A stretch of DNA of 33,587 bases from JASLDZ01 sp964235945 (GTDB lineage Bacteria > Pseudomonadota > Alphaproteobacteria > Caulobacterales > Caulobacteraceae): NCBI GenBank assembly GCA_964235945.1, contig CAXSDV010000028.1, forward strand, positions 1 to 33,587, read 5' to 3'. A program made the position numbers and the translations under genes. The notes beneath the pieces are model-generated. The model was not told where the DNA came from. It worked only from the letters and a program-made list of their open reading frames with translations, and ran no database searches. Shown here piece by piece: positions 15,796-24,470 of this stretch (positions are counted from its first letter, which is position 1; each line of letters begins with the position of its first letter).

Positions 15796-15831
15796 CTCAA
15801 CTCCGGCGAGCGTTGGCGGGGGCGGCGGGGC

Positions 15832-17283
15832 ATGCGGTTCGGACGAAGCGGGGCGCCGCCGAAGGCGGGAGCCGCGCGCGGACCCACGGGAGGGCAATGG
15901 GCGACGGGCGCCGCCTGCATGGCCGCCTTCGCCCTGGCGCTGGCCCGCGCGCCCCAGCCCCTCGCCCAGGTCCTTCACCTGGTGTTCTTCGCGGTGTTCG
16001 CGACCTTGGGCGTCGGCTTGCGGATGGCGGTGCGGCTCCAGCCCGTGCGGCCGGCGCCCTGGACGCCCCCCGCCGACGCGGACCTGCCCGTCTACACGGT
16101 GATCGCGCCGCTCTATCAGGAGGCGGAGGTGGCGGCCCAACTCGTGGCCAACCTACGCGAGCTCGACTATCCGCGAGACCGTCTGCAGGTGCTGGTCGCG
16201 TTGGAGGCGGACGACCTCGCCACCCGCGCGGCGGTGGAGGCGGCCGCCCCGCCGGGCTTCGTCCAGGTGGTGACGGCCCCCGCGGGCGGTCCGCGCACCA
16301 AGCCGCGCGCCTGCAACCTGGCGCTGGAGCACGCCCGGGGCGAGTTCGTGGTGATCTACGACGCGGAGGACGCCCCCCATCCGCTCCAGTTGCGTGAGGC
16401 CGCCGCACGCTTCGCGGCCGGTCCCGCCCGCCTCGCCTGCCTCCAGGCGCCCCTGCGGGTGCGGCTGGAGGGAGCGGGCTTCATCCAGCGCCAGTTCGCC
16501 CTGGAGTACGCGGCGCTGTTCGAGGCGACCCTGCCCGCCCTGGCGCGCTGGGGCGTGCCCTTCCCGCTCGGCGGCACCAGCAACCACTTCCGCCGCCGCG
16601 CCCTGGAAGCGGTCGGCGGCTGGGACCCCTACAACGTCACGGAGGACGCGGACATCGGGCTGCGTCTGGCGGCGCGAGGCGCGCGCCTGGGCGTGCTCGG
16701 CCTGCCCACCTGGGAGACGCCGCCCGACCTGGACGCCTGGCTTCCGCAGCGCGCCCGCTGGGTGAAGGGCTACATGCAGACCTGGGGCGTGCAGATGCGC
16801 CAACCCCTCGCCGGCGGCTGGCGGCGCTTCGTCGCGCTCCAGGGCGTGCTGGGCTACGCCATCCTCTCCGCCCTGCTGCACGGCCCGCTGATGATGGTGA
16901 TGGCCGCCTGCGCCCTGGTCTCCCTGTCCGGACTGCCGGGCCCGATCCGGCCGCCGCCCGTATCGGGGGCGGACCTGCTGCTGCTGCTCGCGGGCGTGGC
17001 CGCCGCCCTGTCGCTCATGTCGGAGGGCGCGCGCCGCGCGGGCGGGCGCATGACGCTGGGCGACGCCCTGCGCGCGCCGCTTTACTGGCCGCTGCAGTCG
17101 CTGGCCGCCGCCTTCGCCATGCACCAATTGGTCGTACGTCCGTTCCACTGGGACAAGACCCGCCACCGGTCGGCGGCGACGATCGAACCGCGGCTGGTCC
17201 TCCCGGAGGCGACCCGGGCGGTCGCGGCGGCCCATGCGAAGCGACGGCCGCGCAGGAGCGCCCGCCGCGCCGACCCGTCCTAA
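15832..17283 (+). CDS. Membrane glycosyltransferase, GT2 family
   Basis: A 483-residue processive-type GT2 enzyme likely to transfer sugar units at the inner membrane. After one or two N-terminal hydrophobic segments the catalytic domain starts at VYTVIAPLYQEAE. The nucleotide/metal-binding acidic motif is Asp177-Ala-Glu-Asp180, the base motif is Glu271-Asp272 in TEDADIG, and QRARW is at residues 306-310. These match cellulose synthase-like and other GT-A polymerases. Several membrane segments follow. The product is unknown; a cell-envelope or exopolysaccharide role is inferred. ATG 15832 is preferred over GTG at 15751 because the longer version would translate the AT-rich putative control region. 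Its TAA overlaps the stop of the convergent DAHP synthase gene. Confidence 0.88.
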   Translation: MRFGRSGAPPKAGAARGPTGGQWATGAACMAAFALALARAPQPLAQVLHLVFFAVFATLGVGLRMAVRLQPVRPAPWTPPADADLPVYTVIAPLYQEAEVAAQLVANLRELDYPRDRLQVLVALEADDLATRAAVEAAAPPGFVQVVTAPAGGPRTKPRACNLALEHARGEFVVIYDAEDAPHPLQLREAAARFAAGPARLACLQAPLRVRLEGAGFIQRQFALEYAALFEATLPALARWGVPFPLGGTSNHFRRRALEAVGGWDPYNVTEDADIGLRLAARGARLGVLGLPTWETPPDLDAWLPQRARWVKGYMQTWGVQMRQPLAGGWRRFVALQGVLGYAILSALLHGPLMMVMAACALVSLSGLPGPIRPPPVSGADLLLLLAGVAAALSLMSEGARRAGGRMTLGDALRAPLYWPLQSLAAAFAMHQLVVRPFHWDKTRHRSAATIEPRLVLPEATRAVAAAHAKRRPRRSARRADPS

Positions 17284-18689
17284 CCCACCGCGCGGCGGCG
17301 TTCGGGGGCGCGGGCGGCGCGCAGGGTCTCGGCGACCAGGAAGGCGAGCTCCAGCGCCTGGTCGGCGTTGAGCCGCGGGTCGCAGTGGGTGTGGTAACGA
17401 CGGCTGAGGTCGTCCTCGGCCACCGCGCGCGCGCCGCCCGTGCACTCGGTGACGTTCTGGCCGGTCATCTCCAAGTGGATCCCGCCGGGAACCACGCCCT
17501 CGGCCGCCGCCACGTCCAGGAAGCCGCGCACCTCGGCCAGTATCCGCTCGAACGGGCGCGTCTTGTAGCCGTTGGCCGCCTTGAGCGTGTTGCCGTGCAT
17601 GGGATCGCTGGCCCAGACGAGCTTGCGCCCTTCGCGCGCCACCGCACGCATGAGCCTGGGCAGGCGCTCCGCCACCTTGTCGGCCCCCACGCGCACGATC
17701 AGCGTCAGCCGGCCCGCCTCATCCTGCGGATTGAGCACGTCGATCAGGCGCAGCAGGTCGTCCGGGTCGAGGGAGGGGCCGCACTTGAGCCCCAGCGGGT
17801 TGGACACGCCGCGCGCGTACTCGACATGGGCCCCGTCCAACTGGCGGGTGCGGTCGCCGATCCACAGCATGTGGGCGCTGGTGTCGCACCACTCGCCCGT
17901 GCCCGGGTCGATGCGGGTCAGCGCCTCCTCGTAGCCCAGCAGCAGGGCCTCGTGGCTGGTGAACACCTCCACCCGCGCGAGGTCGGGGTGGGTGGCGGCG
18001 GTGACGCCCACGGCCGCCATGAAGGTCAGCGCTTCGTCGATCTTGTCCGCCAGCTCGCGGTAGCGCGCGCCGTTGGGGCTGCCTTCCACGAAAGAGGAGG
18101 TCCAGCCGTGGATGTTGTGCAGGTCGGCGAAGCCGCCGCCCGCGTAGGCGCGCAGCAGGTTCAGCGTGGCGGACGACTGGCCGTAGGCGCGCAGCAGCCG
18201 CTCCGGGTCGGGCGTGCGCACCGCCGGGTCGAACTCCTGCCCGTTGATGTTGTCGCCGCGATAGGAGGGCAGGGTCACGCCGCCTTGCGTCTCGGTGGGT
18301 TCGGAACGCGGCTTGGCGAACTGGCCGGCGATGCGGCCGACCTTCACCACGGGCTTGGCCCCGGCGAAGGTCAGCACCACCGCCATCTGCAGCAGCAGGC
18401 GGAAATAGTCGCGGATGTTGTCCGCCCGGAACTCCTTGAAGCTTTCGGCGCAGTCGCCGCCCTGCAGCAAGAAGGCGCGCCCCTCGGCGGCCTCGCCCAG
18501 CAGCGACTTCAACCGGCGCGTCTCCCCCGCGAACACCAGAGGCGGCATAGTGGAGAGCTCGCCCTCCACCCGGCGCAGCGCCTGCGGGTCCGGGTAGTCG
18601 CCCGGCACGTGACGCGCGGGGGCGCGCCGCCAACTGGCGGGCGTCCAACGGTCGGAGTCGCGGGGAACGGGGGGCGGCGTCGGGTCCAC
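17280..18689 (-). CDS. 3-deoxy-7-phosphoheptulonate synthase, class II
   Basis: DAHP synthase joins phosphoenolpyruvate and erythrose 4-phosphate, opening the shikimate pathway to aromatic amino acids. The 469-residue protein is of the plant/Mycobacterium-like class II type: WTPASWRR, FLLQGGDCAESF, KPRSEPTE, YRGDNING, GLKCGPSL, WASDPMHGNT, GGIHLEMTGQNVTEC and YHTHCDPRLN are all visible. The start is probably GTG at 18689; no strong Shine-Dalgarno is seen, and the gene begins six bases after the O-antigen ligase-like gene, so translation may be coupled. Its TAG stop shares bases with the TAA of the opposite glycosyltransferase gene. Confidence 0.95.
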   Translation of the reverse strand: MDPTPPPVPRDSDRWTPASWRRAPARHVPGDYPDPQALRRVEGELSTMPPLVFAGETRRLKSLLGEAAEGRAFLLQGGDCAESFKEFRADNIRDYFRLLLQMAVVLTFAGAKPVVKVGRIAGQFAKPRSEPTETQGGVTLPSYRGDNINGQEFDPAVRTPDPERLLRAYGQSSATLNLLRAYAGGGFADLHNIHGWTSSFVEGSPNGARYRELADKIDEALTFMAAVGVTAATHPDLARVEVFTSHEALLLGYEEALTRIDPGTGEWCDTSAHMLWIGDRTRQLDGAHVEYARGVSNPLGLKCGPSLDPDDLLRLIDVLNPQDEAGRLTLIVRVGADKVAERLPRLMRAVAREGRKLVWASDPMHGNTLKAANGYKTRPFERILAEVRGFLDVAAAEGVVPGGIHLEMTGQNVTECTGGARAVAEDDLSRRYHTHCDPRLNADQALELAFLVAETLRAARAPERRRAVG

Positions 18690-18695
18690 GCGCGA

Positions 18696-20009
18696 CTATA
18701 GCGCCCGGGCCGCCAGGGGCGAAGCCGCGCCCGGCCCGGCGTCATCCAGCGGCACGAGCTCGCCGTCCGTGCGGATCACCAGGTCGCCGCGCATGCGGGC
18801 GGCGGCGAACCAGGCGGCCCAGGCCAGCGCGCCCAGGGCCAGCCACCATTCCTGCCATATGCCGAAGCTCAGCGCGCCGATCACCAGGTAGGCGACCGCG
18901 CTCGCCGCCCCCGTGGCGGCCAGCACCGGGTCGCGCTCGCGCCAGGCGGCCAGGCGCGAGAACAGCCAGCCGAAGAAAAGCGCCGCCAGGAGCGCGCCGG
19001 GGGCGCCCAGCTCCAGCCAGAGCTGCAGGGCGCCGTCGTGGGGGTGCAGCGGGACGATCCCGGGCCAGATGCGGCTCGAGTCGAGGCCCCATCCCTGGAT
19101 CGGCCGCTCGGCGATGCGGGCGGCCACGAAGCGCCAGATGTCGAGGCGGGCGTGCCAGGAGGACTTGCCGATGTCGGCCACGCCGCCGTGCGCCGGCAGG
19201 GCGTGGCCGACCCACAGCACCGCCACGGGCGCCAGGGCGAAGTAGGCGAGCACCCCGGCCAGCACGAGCCAAGTCCCCGTCCGGCCGCCGAAGCGCACCA
19301 CGGCCCAGACCGCGCTTCCCGCCACCAGGGCGGCCACGGGCGCGTCCACGTTCAGCGCCAGGGAGTCGGCCAGCGCGCCCAGCCCCGCCACCACCGCCAC
19401 ATAGGCCCAGCCCCGCGCGGTCAGCGCCAGGGCGGCGGGCCAGATCAACAGCGCGATGGCGTAGGTGGCGCGCGCCACGTTGCGGCGGGCGAGGTCCGGC
19501 CGGGTTTGCGAATGAACGGCGGCCTTGATGGTCTGGTAGAGCTCGGCCCCGCGGCCGGCCTCCAACAGCAGCAGCACCGCCGCCGCCGCCAAACCGACGC
19601 CCAGGATGAGCAGCCCCAGGCGCGCGGCGTCCGCAGGCAAGCGCGACAGGGCGGCCACGAACGCCCCGTAGAGCGCCAGCTCGAAGACGAGCTTCAGCCC
19701 GGTGAAGGCCATCACCTGCTTGGCCGTGCGCAGGGCCGTGGGGGCGGCGGGGCTCCAGGCCAGGCTCGCCAGCGCCCAGACGAGCAGGGCGAGCAGCAGG
19801 CCCACGCCCAGGGAGGCGTGGGCGCGGCGCAAGGCGAACGGCAGGCAGACCAGTCCCGCCAGGGCCAGAACCGGCGCGAAGGCCAGGTTGCCGACGTACG
19901 CCACGAGCGGGGCGAGGGTGAACACGGTCAGCGCCACGCCCGTCAGCACCGGCGTGCGGGTCGGCTCCGCGTCCAGGTCGGCGTGGGGCGTCGCGGCGGC
20001 GAGGCTCAT
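18696..20009 (-). CDS. O-antigen ligase-like membrane protein
   Basis: A 437-residue polytopic protein with roughly ten to twelve hydrophobic segments. A large periplasmic-type loop contains SSWHARLDIWRF (Arg288), ERPIQGWGLDSSR and LHPHDGALQLWLELG (His322, His324). These are hallmarks of the Wzy_C/WaaL family, which ligates O-antigen or other glycans to an acceptor, or polymerises them. Ligase and polymerase cannot be separated by sequence alone. The ATG at 20009 overlaps the glutathione reductase stop as ATGA; a longer in-frame start lies inside that gene and is unlikely. No other O-antigen synthesis genes are adjacent on this strand. Confidence 0.88.
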   Translation of the reverse strand: MSLAAATPHADLDAEPTRTPVLTGVALTVFTLAPLVAYVGNLAFAPVLALAGLVCLPFALRRAHASLGVGLLLALLVWALASLAWSPAAPTALRTAKQVMAFTGLKLVFELALYGAFVAALSRLPADAARLGLLILGVGLAAAAVLLLLEAGRGAELYQTIKAAVHSQTRPDLARRNVARATYAIALLIWPAALALTARGWAYVAVVAGLGALADSLALNVDAPVAALVAGSAVWAVVRFGGRTGTWLVLAGVLAYFALAPVAVLWVGHALPAHGGVADIGKSSWHARLDIWRFVAARIAERPIQGWGLDSSRIWPGIVPLHPHDGALQLWLELGAPGALLAALFFGWLFSRLAAWRERDPVLAATGAASAVAYLVIGALSFGIWQEWWLALGALAWAAWFAAARMRGDLVIRTDGELVPLDDAGPGAASPLAARAL

Positions 20010-21400
20010 TCGGCGGCCATGAGTTCGCTGGGCACGTATTTCTCGCGCAGGGTGACCAGCTCCTCGGCCACGGTGGGGTGGAGCGCGCAGGTGGCGTCCC
20101 ACTGGGCCTTGGTCAGGCCCGCCTTCACCGCGATGGCGGCGAGCTGGATCATCTCGGGCCCGTCCGGTCCCACGATGTGGCAGCCGACCACCTTGTCGCT
20201 GGCCGCGTCCACCACGAGCTTCATCAGCACGCGTTCTTCGCTCGCGGCCAGGATGGTCTTCATGGGCCGGAAGCGGGTGAGGTAGACGTCCACCTTGCCG
20301 TGACGGTGGCGCGCCTCGGCCTCGGACAGGCCCACCGAGCCCACCGGCGGCTGGGAGAAGACGGAGGTGGGCACGTCCGCGTGGTCGAAGCGCGTCGGCC
20401 GGCCGTGGAACTCGGTTTCTATGAAGGCCTGCGCCTCGCGGATGGCCACGGGGGTGAGATTGATGCGGTCGGTGACGTCGCCCACCGCCCAGACGTTGGG
20501 CGCGGTCGTGCGCGACCAGGCGTCCACCTCCACCGCGCCCTTGGCGTTCAGCCTCACCCCCGCCGCCTCCAGGCCCAGGCCACGCACGTGGGGCTCGCGG
20601 CCGGTGGCGAACAGCACCGCTTCGGTGTCGATGCTCTTGGAGCGGAGCACGTGGCTGCGGATCACCCGGTCGTCCACGCGTTCGAGCCGCTCGTGCTCGC
20701 AGGCGAGGGCCACGCGCAGCCCGCGCTTGTGCAGCTCGTCCGCCACGTGGGCGCGCACGTCCTCGTCGAAGCCGCGCAGCAGGTTGGCGCCGCGGTAGGC
20801 CAGGGTCACGTCCACGCCCAGGCCGTGGAAGATGCAGGCGAACTCGATGGCGATGTAGCCGCCGCCCACCACCAGCAGGCGCTTGGGGAGCTCCGGCAGG
20901 TCGAAGATGTCGTCGGAGGTCAGGGCCAGCTCGATCCCCGGCACGTCCGTGGGGAGCTTGGGCCGGCCGCCCACGGCCACCAGAACCTTGTCGGCGGTGA
21001 CGCGACGCGTCCCCTGCTCGCCCGTCACCTCCAGGGTGTGCGCGTCCAGGAACACGGCCCGGCCGCGGACGAGGTCGGCCCCCGCCTTGGCGATGTTGGT
21101 CTCGTAGATCCCGGAAAGCCGCGCCACCTCCATGTCGCGCTGGGCGCGGAACTCGTTCCAGTCGAAGCGGGGCTCGCCGAAGCTCCAGCCGTAGGCGCGC
21201 GCGTGCTCGAACTCGCGGGCGAACTCGCTGGCGTAAACCATGAACTTCTTGGGCACGCAGCCGCGGATCACGCAGGTGCCGCCCACCCGGCTCTCCTCCG
21301 CCACCGCCACCCGCGCGCCGGTCATGGCCGCCAGCCGCGCGGCGCGCACCCCGCCGGAGCCCGCCCCGATGACGAAAAGGTCGTACTCGTACTTGGCCAT
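20006..21400 (-). CDS. gor: Glutathione-disulfide reductase
   Basis: Gor reduces oxidised glutathione with NADPH, keeping the cytoplasmic thiol pool reduced. The 464-residue flavoprotein has the FAD motif GAGSGGVRAAR, the redox-active disulfide Cys43/Cys48 in GTCVIRGCVPKK, the second dinucleotide motif VVGGGYIAIEFA and the active-site His441 with Glu446 in LHPTVAEE. The GTCVIRGCVPKK form and the dimer-interface region fit glutathione reductase rather than dihydrolipoamide dehydrogenase or mercuric reductase. The ATG at 21400 follows GGAGC by five bases. It is downstream of rpiA by 60 bp and overlaps the next gene by 4 bp. Confidence 0.95.
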   Translation of the reverse strand: MAKYEYDLFVIGAGSGGVRAARLAAMTGARVAVAEESRVGGTCVIRGCVPKKFMVYASEFAREFEHARAYGWSFGEPRFDWNEFRAQRDMEVARLSGIYETNIAKAGADLVRGRAVFLDAHTLEVTGEQGTRRVTADKVLVAVGGRPKLPTDVPGIELALTSDDIFDLPELPKRLLVVGGGYIAIEFACIFHGLGVDVTLAYRGANLLRGFDEDVRAHVADELHKRGLRVALACEHERLERVDDRVIRSHVLRSKSIDTEAVLFATGREPHVRGLGLEAAGVRLNAKGAVEVDAWSRTTAPNVWAVGDVTDRINLTPVAIREAQAFIETEFHGRPTRFDHADVPTSVFSQPPVGSVGLSEAEARHRHGKVDVYLTRFRPMKTILAASEERVLMKLVVDAASDKVVGCHIVGPDGPEMIQLAAIAVKAGLTKAQWDATCALHPTVAEELVTLREKYVPSELMAAE

Positions 21401-21410
21401 GGGAGCTCCG

Positions 21411-21425
21411 GTTCGCGCAGCGAAC
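21411..21425. promoter_or_regulatory. Inverted repeat in the rpiA-gor intercistronic gap
   Basis: GTTCGC-GCA-GCGAAC is a perfect 6-bp inverted repeat with a 3-base centre, 11 to 25 bp upstream of the gor ATG and directly ahead of its ribosome-binding site. It could be a small mRNA hairpin affecting gor translation or an operator. The role is a guess. Confidence 0.3.
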
Positions 21426-21460
21426 GGTTAGATAGGCGCCGCCGTCGCGGCAAGGTCGCC

Positions 21461-22171
21461 CTACGCCGCTCCGTCGTCGGGCGACCGGCGCGCGACGCCC
21501 GCGTCCCCCGCGATCAGGGCCTCGTGGGCCATGCCCAGGAACAGGCCGTGCTCCACCGCGCCCGTCACCAGCTTGAGCCCGCGGGCCAGCGCCGGCGCGT
21601 CCGTGATGGCGCCCAGCTCCAGGTCGTAGATCAGGTTGCCGCCGTCGGTGACCAGAGGTCCGCCCGCCGCCTGGCGCAGGCGGGGTCGCGCGTCATAGCC
21701 CAGCGCTTCCAGCACCGACGATATCCGCCGCGCGGTGGACAGATGGCCGAAGCCCACCACCTCCACCGGAAGGGGAAAGCGGCCGAGCCGGTTCACGACC
21801 TTGCCCGCGTCGGCGACCGCCACCCGGCGCGCGGACGCCTCCCAGACGAGCTTCTCGCGCAGGAGGGCCGCGCCGCCGCCCTTGATGAGCGCGAGGCCCG
21901 GCCCGACCTCGTCCGCCCCGTCCACGACGAGGTCGATCGCGCCCGCCTCGTCCAGTTCCATCACGCGCAGGCCGACCTCCCCCGCCAGGGCCGCCGTGGC
22001 GCGCGAGGTGGCGACGCAGCGCAGGTCCAGCGCCTCGGCGCGGGCCCGCGCGCCCAGCGCCTTGACGAACCAGGCGGCGGTGGAGCCGGTGCCCAGCCCT
22101 ACGGTCATGCCGGACCGCACCAGGGCGGCGGCCGCCTCGCCCACCGCCTGCTTCTGCGCGTCGGCGCTCAT
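21461..22171 (-). CDS. rpiA: Ribose-5-phosphate isomerase A
   Basis: RpiA interconverts ribose 5-phosphate and ribulose 5-phosphate in the pentose phosphate pathway. The 236-residue protein has VGLGTGSTAAWFV, DLVVDGADEVGPGLALIKGGGAALLREK (catalytic Asp and Glu region) and DGGNLIYDL near the C-terminus, all typical. The ATG at 22171 overlaps the glmU stop as ATGA. A very long in-frame extension through glmU is a shadow. Confidence 0.96.
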   Translation of the reverse strand: MSADAQKQAVGEAAAALVRSGMTVGLGTGSTAAWFVKALGARARAEALDLRCVATSRATAALAGEVGLRVMELDEAGAIDLVVDGADEVGPGLALIKGGGAALLREKLVWEASARRVAVADAGKVVNRLGRFPLPVEVVGFGHLSTARRISSVLEALGYDARPRLRQAAGGPLVTDGGNLIYDLELGAITDAPALARGLKLVTGAVEHGLFLGMAHEALIAGDAGVARRSPDDGAA

Positions 22172-23526
22172 CGTGGCGCTCCCATCCTGATGCGGAAGGC
22201 GGCGGCCCAACCGGGGCGGCGCACCTGGGGTCCGCGCTCCAGCGCCAGGGCGTCGGGCGCCACGTCCTGCGTGACCACCGAGCCCGAGCCCACGAACGCC
22301 CCCTCGCCCACGGTGACCGGAGCCACCAGCGCGCTGTTGGAGCCCACGAAGGCGCGCGCCCCCACCGTCGTGCGGTGCTTGGCGAAGCCGTCGTAATTGC
22401 AGAAGATCACCCCGGCGCCGATGTTGGCGTCCGCCCCCACCTCGCCGTCGCCGAGGTAGGCCAGGTGGTTGGCCTTGGCCCCCTCGCCCAGGCTCGCGTT
22501 CTTGAGTTCGACGAAGTTGCCGACGTGGGCGTTCGCGCCCACCCGCGCGCCGGGCCGCAGCCGCGCGTAGGGGCCGACCAGCGCGTTCTCGCCCACCACG
22601 GCCCCCTCCAGCCAGCTGAAGGCGCCCACCACCGCGCCCGCCGCCACCTGCACGCCGGGGCCGAACACCACGTAGGGCTCCACCCGGCAGCCGGGGGCGA
22701 GCCGCGTGTCGTGGGCCAGCATGACCGTGTCGGGGGCGGGCATGTGCACGCCCTCGGCCAGGGCCCGCGCCCGCGCGGCGCGCTGGAACACCGCCTCCGC
22801 CGCCGCCAGCTCGGCTTGGCTGTTGACGCCCAGAACGCGCGCCTCGTCCGTCACGGCGGCCGTGACCCGCAGGCCGCGGGCGCGGGCCAGCGCCACCACG
22901 TCCGTCAGGTAGAACTCGCGCTTGGCGTTGTCGTCGCGCACCTCGGACAAGAGGTCGAACAGCAGCGCGGCGGGAGCCGCCATCACGCCCGAATTGCACA
23001 AGGAGACGCGCAGTTCGTCCGCCCCCGCGTCCTTGGCCTCCACGATCCGCTCCAGGCCCCCGTCCGCGCCCAGGATCAGCCGGCCGTAGGCGCCGGGGTC
23101 GGCCGCCTCGAAGCCCAGCACGGCGAGGTCGGCCCCCGCGGCGCGGGCGGCGAACAGCGGCGCGATGGCCTCCGCGTCCAGCAGCGGCGCGTCCGCGGTG
23201 GTGACGAGCACGTCGCCCTCGAAGTCCGCCAAGCGCGCCCGCGCGGCCTGGACGGCGTGGGCGGTGCCGAGCGGCGGGTCCTGCACTACGGCCGCGTCCG
23301 GTCCCAGCCGCGTTTCGACCGCCGCCCGCACGGCGGGGGAGTGCGCGCCCACCACCACGATCACCGGGTCGCAGTTCAGCGCCTGCGCCGCGTCCACCGC
23401 CCGGTCGAGCATGGTGCGGCGGCCCACCGGGTGCAGCACCTTGGGCAAGGGCGAGCGCATGCGCGTGCCCTGCCCCGCGGCGAGGATCACGGCGGCGCGG
23501 CGGCGCTCGGCGGTCGGGGCGTTCAC
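22168..23526 (-). CDS. glmU: Bifunctional UDP-GlcNAc pyrophosphorylase / glucosamine-1-P acetyltransferase
   Basis: GlmU makes UDP-N-acetylglucosamine, the precursor of peptidoglycan and lipid A. The 452-residue protein has the N-terminal pyrophosphorylase domain (VILAAGQGTRMRSPLPKVLHP at about residues 13-33, then TADAPLL and GVNSQAELAAAE) and a C-terminal left-handed beta-helix of hexapeptide repeats (NIGAGVIFCNYDGFAKHRT, VGSNSALVAPVTVG). The start is GTG at 23526 with GGAG eight bases upstream. It heads the minus-strand series glmU-rpiA-gor-ligase-DAHP synthase and is divergent from the phosphatase gene. Confidence 0.96.
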   Translation of the reverse strand: MNAPTAERRRAAVILAAGQGTRMRSPLPKVLHPVGRRTMLDRAVDAAQALNCDPVIVVVGAHSPAVRAAVETRLGPDAAVVQDPPLGTAHAVQAARARLADFEGDVLVTTADAPLLDAEAIAPLFAARAAGADLAVLGFEAADPGAYGRLILGADGGLERIVEAKDAGADELRVSLCNSGVMAAPAALLFDLLSEVRDDNAKREFYLTDVVALARARGLRVTAAVTDEARVLGVNSQAELAAAEAVFQRAARARALAEGVHMPAPDTVMLAHDTRLAPGCRVEPYVVFGPGVQVAAGAVVGAFSWLEGAVVGENALVGPYARLRPGARVGANAHVGNFVELKNASLGEGAKANHLAYLGDGEVGADANIGAGVIFCNYDGFAKHRTTVGARAFVGSNSALVAPVTVGEGAFVGSGSVVTQDVAPDALALERGPQVRRPGWAAAFRIRMGAPR

Positions 23527-23553
23527 GCAAGGGGCTCCGCCCGGTCGCGGAAG

Positions 23554-23577
23554 GATCGCCCGCCCCGGCGATCTAGC
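23554..23577 (-). promoter_or_regulatory. Inverted repeat overlapping a -10-like box in the glmU upstream region
   Basis: GATCGCC-N6-GGCGATC (23554-23573) is a perfect 7-bp inverted repeat in the 101-bp divergent gap between glmU and the phosphatase gene. On the minus strand, GCTAGATC (23577-23570) matches the Caulobacter housekeeping -10 consensus GCTANAWC, but I see no clear TTGAC-like -35 element before it. The repeat could be an operator over the glmU promoter or a leader hairpin. Confidence 0.35.
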
Positions 23578-23627
23578 CTAAAGCGGGCCCGCCTCCCACT
23601 CCCCTCCCCCGATCCGCGCGAGTCCGC

Positions 23628-24353
23628 ATGCCCCTCGACCTTTCCGGCGCCGTCGTCGTGTTCGACCTGGACGGCACGCTGGTGGAGACCGCCCCCGACC
23701 TGATCGGCGCGCTCAACGTCGTGCTGGGCGAGGAGGGGCTGCCTCCCGTGCCCGTGTCGGCGGCGCGCCACCTGGTCGGCCGGGGCGGGCGCGTGCTGAT
23801 GCGCCGCGGCTTCGCCGACGCGGGGGTGGAGATCTCGGACGAACAGGTCGAGCCCCTGTTCGAGCGCTTCCTGGAAGCCTACCGCGGCTGCATCGCGAAC
23901 GAGAGCCGTCCCTTCCCGGGCGCCGAAGCCGCGCTGGACGCCCTGGCGGCGGCGGGGGCGAAGCTGGCCGTGTGCACCAACAAGCCGGGGGCTTACGCCC
24001 GGCTCCTGTTGGACAAGCTCGGCCTGTCGCACCGCTTCGCCGCCGTGCTGGGCCCGGACGAGACCGCCGCCCGCAAGCCGGATGCGCGCCACCTCCTGGA
24101 CACCTTGGCCGCCGCGGGCGGGGACGCCGCCCGCGCGGTGATGGTGGGCGACAGTTCGGCGGACGTGGAGTCGGCCCGGGCGGCGGGGGTGCCCTCGGTC
24201 GTGGTGACTTTCGGCTACACCGAGACGCCCGCGGCCGAGCTCGGCGGCGACGCCCTGATCCCGCATTTCGACGCCCTGCCGGCGGCGGTGGAGCGGCTCC
24301 TGCACGGCCGCTTGCGGGCTCCGGCGGGCTCGGCTATACGCGCCACCTCCTGA
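23628..24353 (+). CDS. HAD-family phosphatase, phosphoglycolate phosphatase-like
   Basis: The 241-residue protein has the HAD motifs: VFDLDGTLVET with nucleophile Asp13 and acid Asp15, the NKP segment in CTNKPGAYARLLLDKLGL as motif II region, Lys in ARKPDARHLL (motif III) and VMVGDSSADVESARAAG (motif IV). The C1-type helical cap and overall length fit phosphoglycolate phosphatase (Gph), which removes 2-phosphoglycolate from DNA repair or oxygenase side reactions. Substrate assignment inside the HAD family from sequence is moderate. It is divergent from glmU and ends 20 bp before tRNA-Val, so the two may share a transcript. Confidence 0.88.
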   Translation: MPLDLSGAVVVFDLDGTLVETAPDLIGALNVVLGEEGLPPVPVSAARHLVGRGGRVLMRRGFADAGVEISDEQVEPLFERFLEAYRGCIANESRPFPGAEAALDALAAAGAKLAVCTNKPGAYARLLLDKLGLSHRFAAVLGPDETAARKPDARHLLDTLAAAGGDAARAVMVGDSSADVESARAAGVPSVVVTFGYTETPAAELGGDALIPHFDALPAAVERLLHGRLRAPAGSAIRATS

Positions 24354-24373
24354 GGGCCGCCGCCCCCGGGTAT

Positions 24374-24448
24374 GGACGCGTAGCTCAGCGGGAGAGCATT
24401 CGCTTCACACGCGAAGGGTCGCAGGTTCAATCCCTGCCGCGTCCACCA
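24374..24448 (+). tRNA. tRNA-Val (anticodon CAC)
   Basis: A complete cloverleaf folds by eye. The acceptor stem GGACGCG (24374-24380) pairs with CGCGTCC (24438-24444). The D stem is GCTC/GAGC. The anticodon stem TTCGC/GCGAA encloses the loop TTCACAC, with anticodon CAC at 24406-24408, which reads GUG valine codons. The T arm is GCAGG-TTCAATC-CCTGC. Discriminator A is followed by an encoded CCA (24446-24448). Confidence 0.97.
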
Positions 24449-24470
24449 TCTCCCCGCCTCTACGGCCGCG

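Noticed and set aside
24215..24430. Minus-strand ORF beginning MNLRPFACEANALPLSYA
   Set aside because: This is the antisense translation of the tRNA-Val gene, a common spurious prediction.
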